A stretch of 64,000 bases of DNA. It comes from Malurus cyaneus samueli. Its lineage: Eukaryota > Chordata > Aves > Passeriformes > Maluridae. The stretch is taken from the NCBI GenBank assembly GCA_009741485.1, contig CM019217.1, positions 30,311,247 to 30,375,246 on the forward strand. The letters run 5' to 3'. Every line of letters starts with the position of its first letter. Positions within the stretch are counted from its first letter, which is position 1. The notes under the pieces are model-generated. The model searched no databases, was not told the DNA's origin, and saw only the letters and a program-made list of their open reading frames with translations. Below are positions 36,772 through 47,830 of the stretch, one piece after another. The position numbers were made by a program, and so were the translations under genes.

Positions 36772-38240
36772 TACAGAGCCCCCCCATTCTGGCAGTTGTC
36801 CTGCACCCCTGTGAATTGCAATTATAGTTTGGAGCTTGGTCTGAATGGAATTCTGTTCTCAGGAAGCATTTTCCTTACCCTCCATGTGCCAAGCCTGAAG
36901 TTTGATGTGAAGAAAAGGATTTGCCTGTTAGTGTCCTACATAGGCTTGTGAGTAAACAAAATGCTGTCTCGAAAGAAGGTTCAGCAAAGCCTGAATTTTG
37001 ATACTAAAGAAGTTCTTTGTCACTGCTGCATAATTTCTTTGCCATTCTCCCTGGCCATTCCTCTTAATTTTGGAAGAAAAATCTAAGAAAAATACAAAGT
37101 TATGAAAACATATTTTGCAATATTTATATCAATGTCATTACCTCTAAGCAGACCTAATGCCTGTGTAAACATGGTGAAAGGGATTAAAAGTAAATGGCAT
37201 TTGGTTTTGTATTAAGTATGAACTTTATTTTGTTTCTTCTTAAACCAAGGTTGATTGTGTGAAATAATACCAATGATAAATTGTGCAGTATTTGTTAGAA
37301 AGGGAGTGGTCAGGATCTCATAATCTTTATTACAAAGTCTTTCAGCATATGAGGTCTAGCACTACTCTACAGTCAAAGTACCTTTAAGTCTTCATAATTT
37401 TGTGTGTACATGTTCACATTCCAATTTAATAACATGGCAGAAACATCAGGTAATATAGTGATTATGATTTGGTGTTGCCAAAGATGTTAACATCCTGATG
37501 TCCACATGCTTCAATTATAGAATATGGTTTCTGCCTAAGCATGTAGATTCTCAACTAGAATAAGTTACAGACAAACCCCAAATCACTTTCAGTCTGAGTG
37601 TCTGTTAAACTAATCACTAGAAAGAAAATAACCATGAACAACAAATAAACTTCAAAGACATGGCAACTGTGGGATCTGGTGAAATTAGGAAATTGGGACA
37701 ACTTGGTAGAAACAAAAGAGATGGAAGTTGTTTTGATATATTTCAGGTCAACTGTTGGAATTTTTTGGAAAGAAATCAAACTCTCCATTCTAACCTAATC
37801 AAATCAAACAAGGCCCTGTTTGTATGTGCTTGTCTGGCACTTGTTTTAAAAACGGAATTAAAACAGCAAAAGAGAGAGGCAGGAACTATAAGATACGGAT
37901 GAATACATACACATGTGGTAATACCTATTGTGGACGATAAGCTTTTTTCTGTAAGTAGCCACATGCTAGCTGGCGAACATAATAAGGCACTATTATTTTT
38001 TCTTTTTTAAGTAATTCAGTCTTGTCTGCTAATTTTCTTCCCCAGTCCTCCTTATTGTGCCAAAGTGATGAACATACTTCAGGAACAAATAAATAATAAA
38101 AAGTATTTCTTTTGAGGGGCCTGACTGCCTGGCATTTTTTTGTACAACCTGTATTTGATTGAAGTACAATTATACCTTAATCCATTTAAGTCAGTCAAAG
38201 GGTCATAGGGCTTGATTCACTATGAAACAAAAGCATGTAC

Positions 38241-38286
38241 TTAATTTTAAGCATGTGATTAAACCTGGTTATATGCTTAAAATTAA
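38241..38286. repeat. Fold-back element, 14-bp perfect stem
   Basis: TTAATTTTAAGCAT at 38241-38254 is the exact reverse complement of ATGCTTAAAATTAA at 38273-38286, with an 18-nt loop that can itself pair AACC with GGTT. The surrounding AAGCATGT / ATGCTTAA words resemble an old palindromic interspersed repeat known to me from reptile and bird genomes. The family name is uncertain. Confidence 0.5.
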
Positions 38287-40144
38287 ATGCTTTGCAGGTT
38301 AGTGCCAAAAGTAAGCAGGCTGAATAGACAGAAATACTGGAAAACACAAATAAATTAAGGTACTTCTCTGGTTTTATCCAAATACCTGTGCTTTCTCTAA
38401 ATCCCTGCTTTCTATGACCTCTTAACTCTTTCCTCCTCCAAAGAATGCCAGAAAAAAAATCCAACTTCCATAAGAATGTGCCATAATCAAAAAGCCAAAG
38501 TCATGTGTAATGCAGGTCAAATGCTTGTCACACTTGTGGCCTTTCTACTTATGAGCAAACACAACTCTTCAGGGTTTATGCTAAGAGTGCAGTTATAGTT
38601 AATGATCATTAGAAGAGCATCTGTTATTTTGCTGTTTCTGTATTATGTACATATTAAAAACCAAAATGTTAATATATGATACCTTACATGTGTATTTCAT
38701 ACCTCATAATCACCAAATTTTATACTGGCCAAATCCTCCCCTTAGATTACTGACTTCAGAAGCAGCAGTCTCAGGTGCTACATGTTGAGATTTATCGAGT
38801 TAACATGGACAAAGTTTTTTAAAAGACAAGAGCAGTCAAAAGGATGGTGACAGAAGAGCAAGGAATAACAAGGAAAGGGAAAATGTTGGAAGGCAGATTT
38901 AGGTAAAGTAAGGTGGGGAAAAAGTAAATCTCAGAAGAAACTAAAACTGTGAGTCCAGAATACTGGCAAAAGGTCAGCAGAATAAATTTGGGGTGAATAA
39001 GGAAGGACAAACAGGAAAGAAAGAACATGTTGTTGCCTAAAGTATGGAACTTGGTGCCAGAATACTGTGATGATGTGAATTGGAGTGTTAGAGCTCAGAA
39101 GGTCTGGCTGTGTTAGGGATTTTTAATCATGAGCACCTTGAATTTAATTGACAAGTCTCACATGATTTTGCACCAGGTCTTATATACAAAATAGAAGCAA
39201 AGCCTTTTTGCACAAAATGTAGTTTGCTGTAACATTTTATATGGCTGATGTTGGGATTCTAAGACCAAATTCTGAAATGCCACAGAAAAGTAAAAGTTTT
39301 GGTGGTTTTCAAAGACATGAATAAGAATAACCCTGGCATTTAAAATATTGCAAATCTTAAAATACTTATTTTTTTTTATGAAATTGGGTAACTTAATGTT
39401 TCAGAAATTAGTTCAAATTCAAGAGTAGTTTTCTGTCTACATAAACATACTGGATCAGAGAATAAAAAATACTTTAAGAAATATGAGATAAGGCACATTT
39501 GGAAAAAGTTAGGAGTATTAATTAGAACTGAAAGAAATAGAGAGGCTTAGGCTGTGGAAAAAATAGTATATGGAAGTTTTTGTTTGTAAAAGGAAATTAT
39601 GCAACATGATTAAAATGAATATGAACTGTAAACTTTGTAAGAGATGAAAAATGATACATTTACCAAATGCTTCATTCTAGCTTTCTATCCTTTACAAACA
39701 CTTCTAAATTATGGAACAGCTGTTTGATATGAACACTACCATGTTTCTGCTGTTCTGAAGAAGCTTAAGAACTTGTTTCACTGTGAATCTCTCAATTACT
39801 GCAATGGTGACAGCTTCATATAGTGTATTTTCTAATGAAGCCACCAAAAGGTTTTTTTGATTTTCATACACCCATAGATTCACTCTCTTTTATCTGCTTA
39901 AATCAACAGCTTCTTTTAGACAAAATTCACAGATTAAACAAAGTATTTCATTATGGCTCTTAGGACCTGCTGCTTTCAAGAGTGTGTTTATTAAGCATAA
40001 CAAACCCAAAATTATTGCAGCCTGAGGAGGGCAGTAAAGATAAAGCTTTATTTTCCTTAGCTTTTCACTGTTTTCATTGTATGCTATATTCTGAAGGTGC
40101 ATTACTGAATGGCACATATTTACAGGTGTTACATATTTTGGGAG

Positions 40145-40535
40145 CTTTGCTGCATTTGTTTAGTCTGGAGAAGAGGAAGTTTAGGGGGACCTTCTCCCTC
40201 TGCAGCTCCCCGAAAGGAGGCTGTGGACAGCTGGGCCTTGGCTTCTTCTCCAAGGTAACAAGTGACAGAACAAGAGAAAATGGTCTCAAGCTGCACCAGG
40301 CAAGGTTTGTGAGGGACATCAGGAAGAATTTCTTCGCTGAAAGAGTGGTTAAGCATTGGAACATGCTGATCAGGGAGGTGGCAGAGTCACCATCCCTGGA
40401 AATGTTCAAGAAGTGCCTGGACATGTCCTGGACATGGCACTGCTACGATTTAGTTGGCATGGTGGTGTTCAGTCAAAGCTTGAACTCAGTGATCTTGGAG
40501 GTCTCTCCAGCCTTAATGATTCTATGATTCAATGA
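40145..40535 (+). mobile_element. CR1 LINE, 3' part, sense
   Basis: A 5'-truncated CR1 copy. Its frame reads in order LFSLEKRKF, then [32 protein letters not shown] and [13 protein letters not shown], which is the C-terminal end of CR1 ORF2. A 3' UTR follows, with the GATCTTGGAGGTCTCTCCAG-type block and an ATTCTATGATTCAATGAT tail. The frame is partly open and accounts for most of the 181-codon open frame from 39982, but the element lacks all upstream RT and endonuclease sequence and is inert. Confidence 0.95.
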
Positions 40536-40741
40536 TAAAATATACCATCAGGGGACTGAAATCCTTTGTCGGGATTTATCTGAGGGTCCAACTCTATTAT
40601 GTGACAGTGCAGAACTGGAAGGTGTCCATCACTTATGAAAATAGCTTGCAGGTGATGAATTCCACAAGCCACCCTTGCTTCAACTGGGACAACCCCTTAG
40701 AAGAAAACAGCATTGACTTCTGGGTTGAGTTTAAAGAATAA
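40532..40741 (+). CDS. Coding-like short frame, possible terminal exon or gene fragment
   Basis: Immediately after the CR1 tail, a frame runs to TAA at 40739-40741 and encodes up to 69 residues. From about 40548 the codons look coding: many end in C or G (GTC, CTG, GTG, ATC, AAC, TTC, GAC) although the surroundings are AT-rich. The peptide is mixed beta-like and includes WKVSITYENSLQV, an N-glycosylation site in VMNSTS, one Cys, and ends ENSIDFWVEFKE. AATAAA at 40757-40762 lies 16 nt after the stop. I do not recognise the family. It could be the last exon of a secreted or membrane protein, a pseudogene split by the CR1 insertion, or chance. The ATG at 40532 lies in the CR1 tail and is not a trusted start. 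Confidence 0.28.
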   Translation: MIKYTIRGLKSFVGIYLRVQLYYVTVQNWKVSITYENSLQVMNSTSHPCFNWDNPLEENSIDFWVEFKE

Positions 40742-40756
40742 TTTTGCAGATTGCAA

Positions 40757-40762
40757 AATAAA
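40757..40762 (+). promoter_or_regulatory. Candidate polyA signal AATAAA
   Basis: A canonical hexamer 16 nt downstream of the stop codon of the coding-like frame ending at 40741. No clear GT-rich downstream element is certain, and AATAAA is common in AT-rich DNA. Confidence 0.2.
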
Positions 40763-42596
40763 TGAGATGTTATTTTTATATTTTGTCTTAACCATTTCAA
40801 AGAGGCTAAGTTCCCTTCAAAATGGATGAGGGGAATTTTATAAGAGGAAGAAGTATTATACTTTTTCCATTAATCTGTCTTGAGAGCTTCCTTACAGCCA
40901 GGTTTGTGTTGAAACTTAGGTCATTTTCCTTGTGTTAAGGGGCAGTGAGTTTTATGTGGTTAAAAATTATGTGTCTGTTGGGAGGAAATTGTAATTGCAG
41001 AACAGCAGATACCTAAATTGTTCTGAATATTCAGTATGTTCCTTTCTGACTAGGCATTGTTATTGCACAGAAGCCTGCTATTTGCTTTAAGCTCAGGAAA
41101 TAACATACCTTTTTAATGCTGACAGAAATGTATCTGCTTGCATATTTTATTTGTATGGATACACACATGGCCAGTATTATGAAACTTAGTTTTAAAGATA
41201 TTCTGTACATGCAGATGTATTGGGCTCATGTGTGTATTTATACGTTACCATATGGCTCGAGTATATTATCCATACCCATTAGGAAATGTCTTTGGAGCAA
41301 TTTGGGCAAAAATAGGAAAAGAGCTTGATTTCTTTCTTTGAAGAAGGTAACTGACAGAAGATACTGATTTAGTCAATAACTCTCAAAAGTGATGCTGAAA
41401 TGGATGATGTTCCATTAATAAAGCAATGTCCAGCGATCATTGGGGAAGACAATGTAGGATTCTAAACATTTGCTGACAGTTTCCCAAACAAGTCTTGCAA
41501 CTCCTCAATAAAGAAACACTTCAGATTGTCTTCAGATCCCTTTTTTACACAGCAATGCAAAGACTGCCAGGTACCCTCCTCATTACTAAGTAGACTTGTG
41601 TCAGGGGTGCACAGGTTCTTTAAAGACATGGTAAAGAAATAAGGTAGGAAGAAAATACATGTACAGTACTGAAAGCTGGGGAAAAAAATTTCCACCAGAG
41701 AACTGAGACACAGCAGTTTAAAATGTAACATTAAATTCCTTTAATTTATGAGAAATATTTTCTGTTCATGCCAATCTCTTGAAACTTGTAAATAACTGAA
41801 TTATTTAAAGTTGAAAAATTCAAATATTATTTTCTGAAATTGCAAGAGAAGAAAAATTATTATGGGGAGACACAGCATTTTCACTAGCATGCTCTTTTGA
41901 CCAAGACTCCCTGTCCCGTAGGGCATTTCCCTATATAATGTAGTTCAGTAGTGTTCAAAGACCTCAATAGATTTTTTTTTTCCCTTGATTTTTTTTTTAG
42001 TAACAGTCTTGCAAATCATATGTTGAGGTGGGTAGTGAGCTGATACAAACTGGAGTGGCCCCGTTGAAATACAAGAATCAACTGGCTGAGGAAAGAGTCT
42101 AGTACAGTTAAGCACATGTAATTATTTGGAATGGCTTCATTGTGCTTGGGATTTAGCGTTGGAAAAATCATAAGCGGAAGCTGAAAATAGTCCTTTCTCA
42201 GACACCGTTCAGAGAAACATTTAAACACATGCTTCAGTTCATCCCTGTTTAATAATGTGCTTAAATAATATACTTAACTTTAGTCACATGCTGAAGTCCA
42301 TTTTTTTTCCAGGGCTTTTAAACAGAGCTTTCACTTTTACTCATATTAAAATGCCAATTTTGTCCACTTGCCAGTATGTAGCTAAATTATAGTTCTATTT
42401 TTAAAATTAAGTACAAAGACATACTAACCACACACATTCTTCTGAAGAAGCATAAAATAACACAGGAGTAATTTCTTTATAACCCAGAATTTCCACTGGC
42501 TGTATTTATTGGCTGTATGTTTCAGGTGTCAATAAACAGAGACAAGTGCAGATTTGCTTGTATTTATAAAATACTCATACACTCTAGCAACAATCA
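40763..42596. other. Noncoding stretch
   Basis: No gene is recognised. T9-10 runs occur around 41970-42000. Near 42226-42298, ACATGCTTCAG and CACATGCTGAAG-type words with TTAACTTTAG recall the fold-back repeat at 38.2 kb but do not form a long stem. Confidence 0.5.
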
Positions 42597-42850
42597 GAGT
42601 CATGGAATCTTTGAATCATGGAGTGGTTTGGTTGGAAGTGACCTTTAAGTTCATCTTGTTCCATACCCTCTGTGCTGTGTACAGGGGCCCCTGCCACTAG
42701 ACCAGTTTGGCTCAAAGCTTCATCCAGCCTGGCTTTGAACACTTCCAGGAATGGGGCATTCACACCTTCTCTGGGCAACTTTTTCCAGTATCTCACCATC
42801 CTCATAGGAAGGAATTTCTTCATAATATCTAATCTGAATCTACCAAAAGT
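42597..42850 (-). mobile_element. CR1 LINE 3' end, antisense
   Basis: On the plus strand the copy starts with the tail complement (CATGGAATCTTTGAATCATGG), then the highly conserved GGTTTGGTTGGAAGTGACCTT 3' UTR block, followed by complement of the ORF2 end. Minus-strand translation reads RFRLDIMKKFLPMRMVRYW, then LPREGVNAPFLEVFKARLDE. It is 5'-truncated near 42850. This explains the minus-strand 109-codon frame and its plus-strand shadow. Confidence 0.95.
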
Positions 42851-45800
42851 AACTCTTCTAATAGTAAGAGTGTTAAGATGTTTTTTTTGCCAAAAGTAAA
42901 AAAAAGATAGCACGTGTTAACCCACTGGAAATGGGTCAATACCTGTGACTAAATTGACAAGCATATTTTTTCTGAGCAATTTTACCTGTACATTGCCATT
43001 GGCTTTCTTGAGGTTTTTTCCTCTTTTCTAAAATCAGAGATAGTACTTTGCAGTGAATAGGTACCCAGTAATGATGGCAACACAAGCTATATGTAACAGT
43101 TTTCTATCCTTTGGCACATTGCCAAATCAACAAAGATCCAATTAATCAAGGTAACAGCTTTTTGTCTTGCATGACATGAGCCTGTTGACAATTTCTGTCT
43201 TTCAGTTACACTCTGCATAGGCTGTATCCTTCTGGTTGGCATCTGCTATAACCTGGATTATTGCCAGACAAAATAAAAGTGATTACTTTTCTTCTTAGCT
43301 GAAGTAATCTGCTGTTGATTGTACTTGACACTGTCAAACTTTCCTTGTAACACTCTTTCCCTTACTGTATGTCTGGTCACAAAACACATCCCGGTTCTGT
43401 TGTTTAGAAAAGAAATGCAGACATCTGAAGATAGGGAAGAGTATAGAGTCTGTGATGTACTAGATACACTTGGACTTTGCTCTGAGGCCATGCTTCTTAT
43501 CATTTTGAAGTAATCCCTGTTCAAACTTTTACAGAAAATTATTTTGAACGTTTAAAAAATACATTTTTTTTGTTTTATATGGAAATTCTACTTTCATACA
43601 CATTTTGTTAGAGCCAGTATCTGCTCTTATCCTACCTTTCAAGAAATTAAAACCAGTGTTTTTTTCAGTGTTGGAAGTACAGTCTATATTGCTATAAAAC
43701 AGACTTATCTGTGATGCATTTTTCTGTTGCATTGCTTCCTGTGAGACTTGACTCACACAGGGTTCAGCTGCTGAGTGTGTACTATGTTAGAAAGTGTGGA
43801 TTTTAGCAGCCTGGTAACATGTTATAAATAGGACAGTGGGCATTCCTGCAGTAAGGCAAAACTCTACCAGACTTAAGAGATTTTTTTAAGATTAAAAAAT
43901 TAGGAATTTTTTAAGCTCTCCTATTAGGAGTGTGATATGTATTTATAGTACCCTCAGGTTCTGCACAATAAAAATGGTTAAACCTTTAGTCCTTTTAGTA
44001 GCTCACAGTTTTATTACTGAAGTTATTTTGTAGATTTTATGCTTGGAGCAAGGTCAGTGTATTGCACTGTATAAATTATTCTAAGTAATTGCTCAGTTAT
44101 TTTATAGCTTAGTCACAGGATTTTTTTATTATTAAACATAGGCTTTTCTTGAAGGCTTGGAAGAGAAGGTCGCTATAAATCACATGGCAGCTTGCCATTT
44201 GGGGTTTCAGCTTTACCTGTGATAAGGATTTAATAACAATCTGGCCCAGACACCAGTTCCCTCTCAATTACCTTTCCACATGGGCATTAGTTCACACTGT
44301 TTATTAAAAACTCCCCTTGTAGTTGTTTTAATGGAGTGTTTCAGATTAATGGCCCCTGTGGAGTTTAACTTCATTGCACTTCATTAAAGCTAGATTGTAC
44401 AAAAGGTTACTTCAATTAAATCCAGAACTCGACCTTAAATCTGTACGGATTTTTTTTTGAAAATGTGGTAAAATTTCTATGCCAATCTTTTGAGATTAAC
44501 AAGGCTAAATCCTTTTGGTGACTGAAGTTCAAATTATGTTATATCTGTTCCAAGTTTGTTTTCAGATTAATATTCAGATTTCAGGAGATTAGAGATGAAA
44601 GCAATTGAACAGTGTATGATCTGTAAATAAATTGGCTAAGCAGTTTTGTTAGAAACCTAGGACAGACTAGGGAAACTTTTTTGCCTATAAAAACATTTGC
44701 TGGATGTTTAACAAAACTTCTGTGAGGAAATAACCATTTATCCACGAGGCAGGGGAAAGTGCTTGTATAAATGAAATTCTCCTATTTTCTAAATATAAGC
44801 CCCATAGATGAGTGCCAAATACACTGTATCTTTTGCATGGGTAAGCCTTTCAGAGCAAAAATCTTTGGTGTTTTCAATCTCCCATTTCCTTTCCAAATGT
44901 CGTTGTAATAGCAGGTGTTGGGAGAGGTATTCCTATGTAAGGTGGAAAGAAAGGTTGATGCAGAACTGTGCTGGGAGCGAGCTCGGTTGGTTTGGGATGG
45001 AGAAAAGGAGCAGTGGAGGGATAATGAGGTTTTCTTAAAGAAACAGATTAGCTCACTAGTCTTTCTGTAAAAGACAGTGGCTTTCATGTGCTAGAAAATA
45101 GGGTTTTCTTGAGTGTAGAGTATTCAGTTTTGCTTTATTACCAGTTTTCCCTCTGAAATTCCTGTTACTAAGTTGCATCAGTTCTTGTCAATAGGTACAA
45201 TAATCTGTAGTTTAGCAGAACAGATGATTTTTGTACTAAGAAAGTTTGTAGCAATCTCTTGTTAACAGAATTTAACAAAACTGTAGTGGAAAAAAGCAAC
45301 AATGAATTCTGATATCATGATCTAAATGAAAAATTTAGAGTCTTGATATTCCTGTGTGTATACAGAAGGAAAGAGCAAAGTCTTATAGCATTCCATAGAT
45401 TCACACCTACAACCTGAAATAGCTGAGATTAAACAAAGGTCTAAATATTTAGCATTAGACATTTTGAAATTATTTTTAGATGGCTCATCATAGCAGTTAT
45501 TAAATGTTCTACTTAAAGGTATTTGTTTAGGAAAAGTTGACATAAATTTATATAAAGCAACAACATTTGTCATGGCCTTTGAGAGTTAAAATCATGTATT
45601 CTTTGCTAAGGGGAAGTGTATTTCAAATACAAATAATTATTAGATGTGAACGTTATACGTATCATGGTTTCAAGACAAAATGCTGGGTAGGCTGCATCTG
45701 CAGTGGGCACAAGAGATTATAACATGTATTTCAGGCTCTATTTCAAGATCACTAGTATTTAAGATGTTCTTTCCATGTAGTCACATCAAACATGTTTTCT

Positions 45801-46329
45801 CCTAATACTTTTGGGTAAATTTGTGGAACTAAATAGGAGAGGCTTTTTTTCATTAAATCCTTCTAAAGTACTGGGAGAGCTCTTAGTCATGACTCACAAA
45901 GCAGGGTCAGACCATCCTAGTATTCCAAATTATCCCCTGTGATTTTAAAAGAAAAAAATCTAAAAAATGAGTCAACTGGCTTCCACTCCCCTGCTCCACA
46001 AAGTCCTCTTTAAGCCACCAAACACTGTCTCTCCTTAAAATAGGTGGTTTAATAAGCACATGCTATTTTAAATTAGATAATGTAAAGAGCTGTTCAGAAA
46101 ATCCCAAGTATTACCTATATTCTGAAGCACTTGCCTTTTAAATGAGCCATCTGGACTAAAGGGTGAGTTGGTAGTACAATATGTTAATACAAAATCATAA
46201 ATGAGATAGATACAGGAAGTCAATAAAGGGGGAAAAGATCCCTGTTTCTTTCCATATAGAAAGTAGAGGACAGACCACTGACGATATTGAAAAGCAGACT
46301 TGGTATATATGAAATTAAGATTCTTGTTC
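42851..46329. other. Noncoding stretch with a possible conserved block
   Basis: No gene or clear dispersed repeat is seen. The interval at about 44160-44420 has a balanced composition and many homeodomain-like TTAAT/ATTAA words with little simple-sequence character, as in conserved noncoding elements. This is an impression only. Confidence 0.45.
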
Positions 46330-46500
46330 ACAGGATCCATAGTTAGGTTTTGCAATGCACTAAGATTATTAAGAATAAATGCATTTAAAAAGAGATTATG
46401 CAAGTTCATGGAAGAAAAGTGAAGCAATGTTTTGATGAACCTTACAACTAACAAAGTCTTTAAAATGTGATTGCTGGAAGGTGGAATAACAAAATGAGGC
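46330..46500 (+). mobile_element. Very old LINE remnant (CR1/L2-like), sense
   Basis: Around 46378-46422 the plus strand reads NAFKKRLCKFMEEK then stop, matching the conserved FKKRLDKFMEE-type end of CR1/L2-clade ORF2. The following GCTGGAAGGTGG resembles the 3' UTR of such elements in reptiles. The flanks are too decayed for boundaries. The minus-strand 144-codon open frame over this region (46068-46502) is most likely a chance antisense frame. Confidence 0.38.
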
Positions 46501-47479
46501 AAGTTTCTTCTGTACTTTCTCCTTCTATGCTCTTTCCTGTAGCTTTTGCTACAGGCCTCTATGCAAAACCAGCTGCTGCTCTAGTTATGCTTGTGGCTCT
46601 CAAACTCTCTTTGAGGTCAGGCCTTGGCTGTTTTATGCAGTGGCATTAAGTGACAGCCCTTCTAGGGTGGAATTCACAGAAAAGGGAGCAGTCGTATCTG
46701 TGTATTTGGGGACTTTTTAGTTGGGTTTTTTTTGTCTTTGTTTTTAATTCTTGAGTTTTCTGTGTGCTTATTACCTTTACTATGGTGTTGCTTCTTTCCT
46801 TATACTTTGTTGTGATTACACAAAATGCTGAGGCTGGAGCTGTCATCACATGTAGGTGGTGAAATGACTGGTGTAGCAGCTGTCTTTTCGGCAGGACTAC
46901 AGTTTTATATCTGACTTGCTTCTGCCAACTCTCTGGCTTCCTGCTGATTTCCATTTCTGTGTGGAAGTCATCTGCCTGGAGCTTAACACAAGCATGTCAA
47001 AAAGAGTGCTGGTGAAACAAGGTCCAATACATCCTCTGCAAAATGAATCTATTACTGTTTGTCAAACCACTCTGCAAACTGGGAAATTAATCTTTTAGTT
47101 TCAAATCACTACACACAGAGCTCATGACAGAATGAGAAATACATTTGTGTCACCTATAGCTGATCAGAAATTGTTTATCATATAGGAAATCTCTCATCAC
47201 TCCCACTGCCTGTTTGGATCTGCAAAAATGAGGGGTTTGCTGCCAATCCAGCAGTGCTTTTTAGTGTATGCTGTCCTCCAAGCACCATTTAGGCCTTTGG
47301 TGTTAGTACTACTAGTTGTATACTTACATTAGAGAGTGAGTAAATTCTCTGTAACACTCCGACCTGGAGTACACTGGCATTGTGCAAGCTTTTGTCTGTG
47401 AGTGTGTATCTCAGATGAAGACTGAAACAGTTTTTAAGTATTTCAGAATGTAACATTCTCTTCTTTCAAAGTGTCAGCC

Positions 47480-47830
47480 CATTAGGGCACATCATATGGA
47501 TACTCGCCTCACCATTCTTATCCCTCACAGGATGCTACGTTAAATTCAAGGTCATGGGGTTAATCTTCAAAGTCCTTCACAGAATTGGTACATGTTACTT
47601 CTGAGAAACTCTCTTTGTGAATACAACCTCTCCTGACAGCTGTGTTCCTCAGGAATTATGAAGCTGTCAACCTCAAGGGTGAAGCCTGAGAGGGCAGAAG
47701 ACAAGGCCTCCTCAGCAACACAGCCAAAGCTTTGGAAATTATTATCTGAGTAGATAAGAATGACCGCAAATCTCTCTGTCTCCTTGGCAGAGTATAAAAC
47801 TCGCTACAACTTAGGTCCCATGGGCACAAC
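47480..47830 (+). mobile_element. Very old LINE remnant (L2/CR1-like ORF2 end), sense
   Basis: Plus-strand translation of 47540-47610 gives YVKFKVMGLIFKVLHRIG, close to the FKV-x-LIFKALHGLG motif near the end of L2/CR1-clade reverse-transcriptase ORFs. About 100 bases on, in another frame, TQPKLWKLLSE resembles the conserved PALWNSLPSEL block. The two are separated by stops and frameshifts. The order and spacing fit a decayed LINE rather than chance, but the family is not certain. Confidence 0.48.

Larger units (their letters stand above)
32036..40144. other. Long noncoding stretch
   Basis: No dispersed repeat is confidently recognised. It includes a 14-bp fold-back at 38241-38286 and one minus-strand frame of 65 codons at 36574-36771 with unusual CpG content, both listed separately. 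A purine-rich patch runs over 38820-39030. The remaining frames look random. Confidence 0.5.

Noticed and set aside
39982..40527. 181-codon open frame, the longest in the window
   Set aside because: Its main part is the C-terminus of CR1 ORF2; it is a transposon fragment, not a host gene.
46068..46502. 144-codon minus-strand open frame
   Set aside because: No domain or coding-like codon bias, and it partly overlaps a sense LINE remnant on the plus strand.
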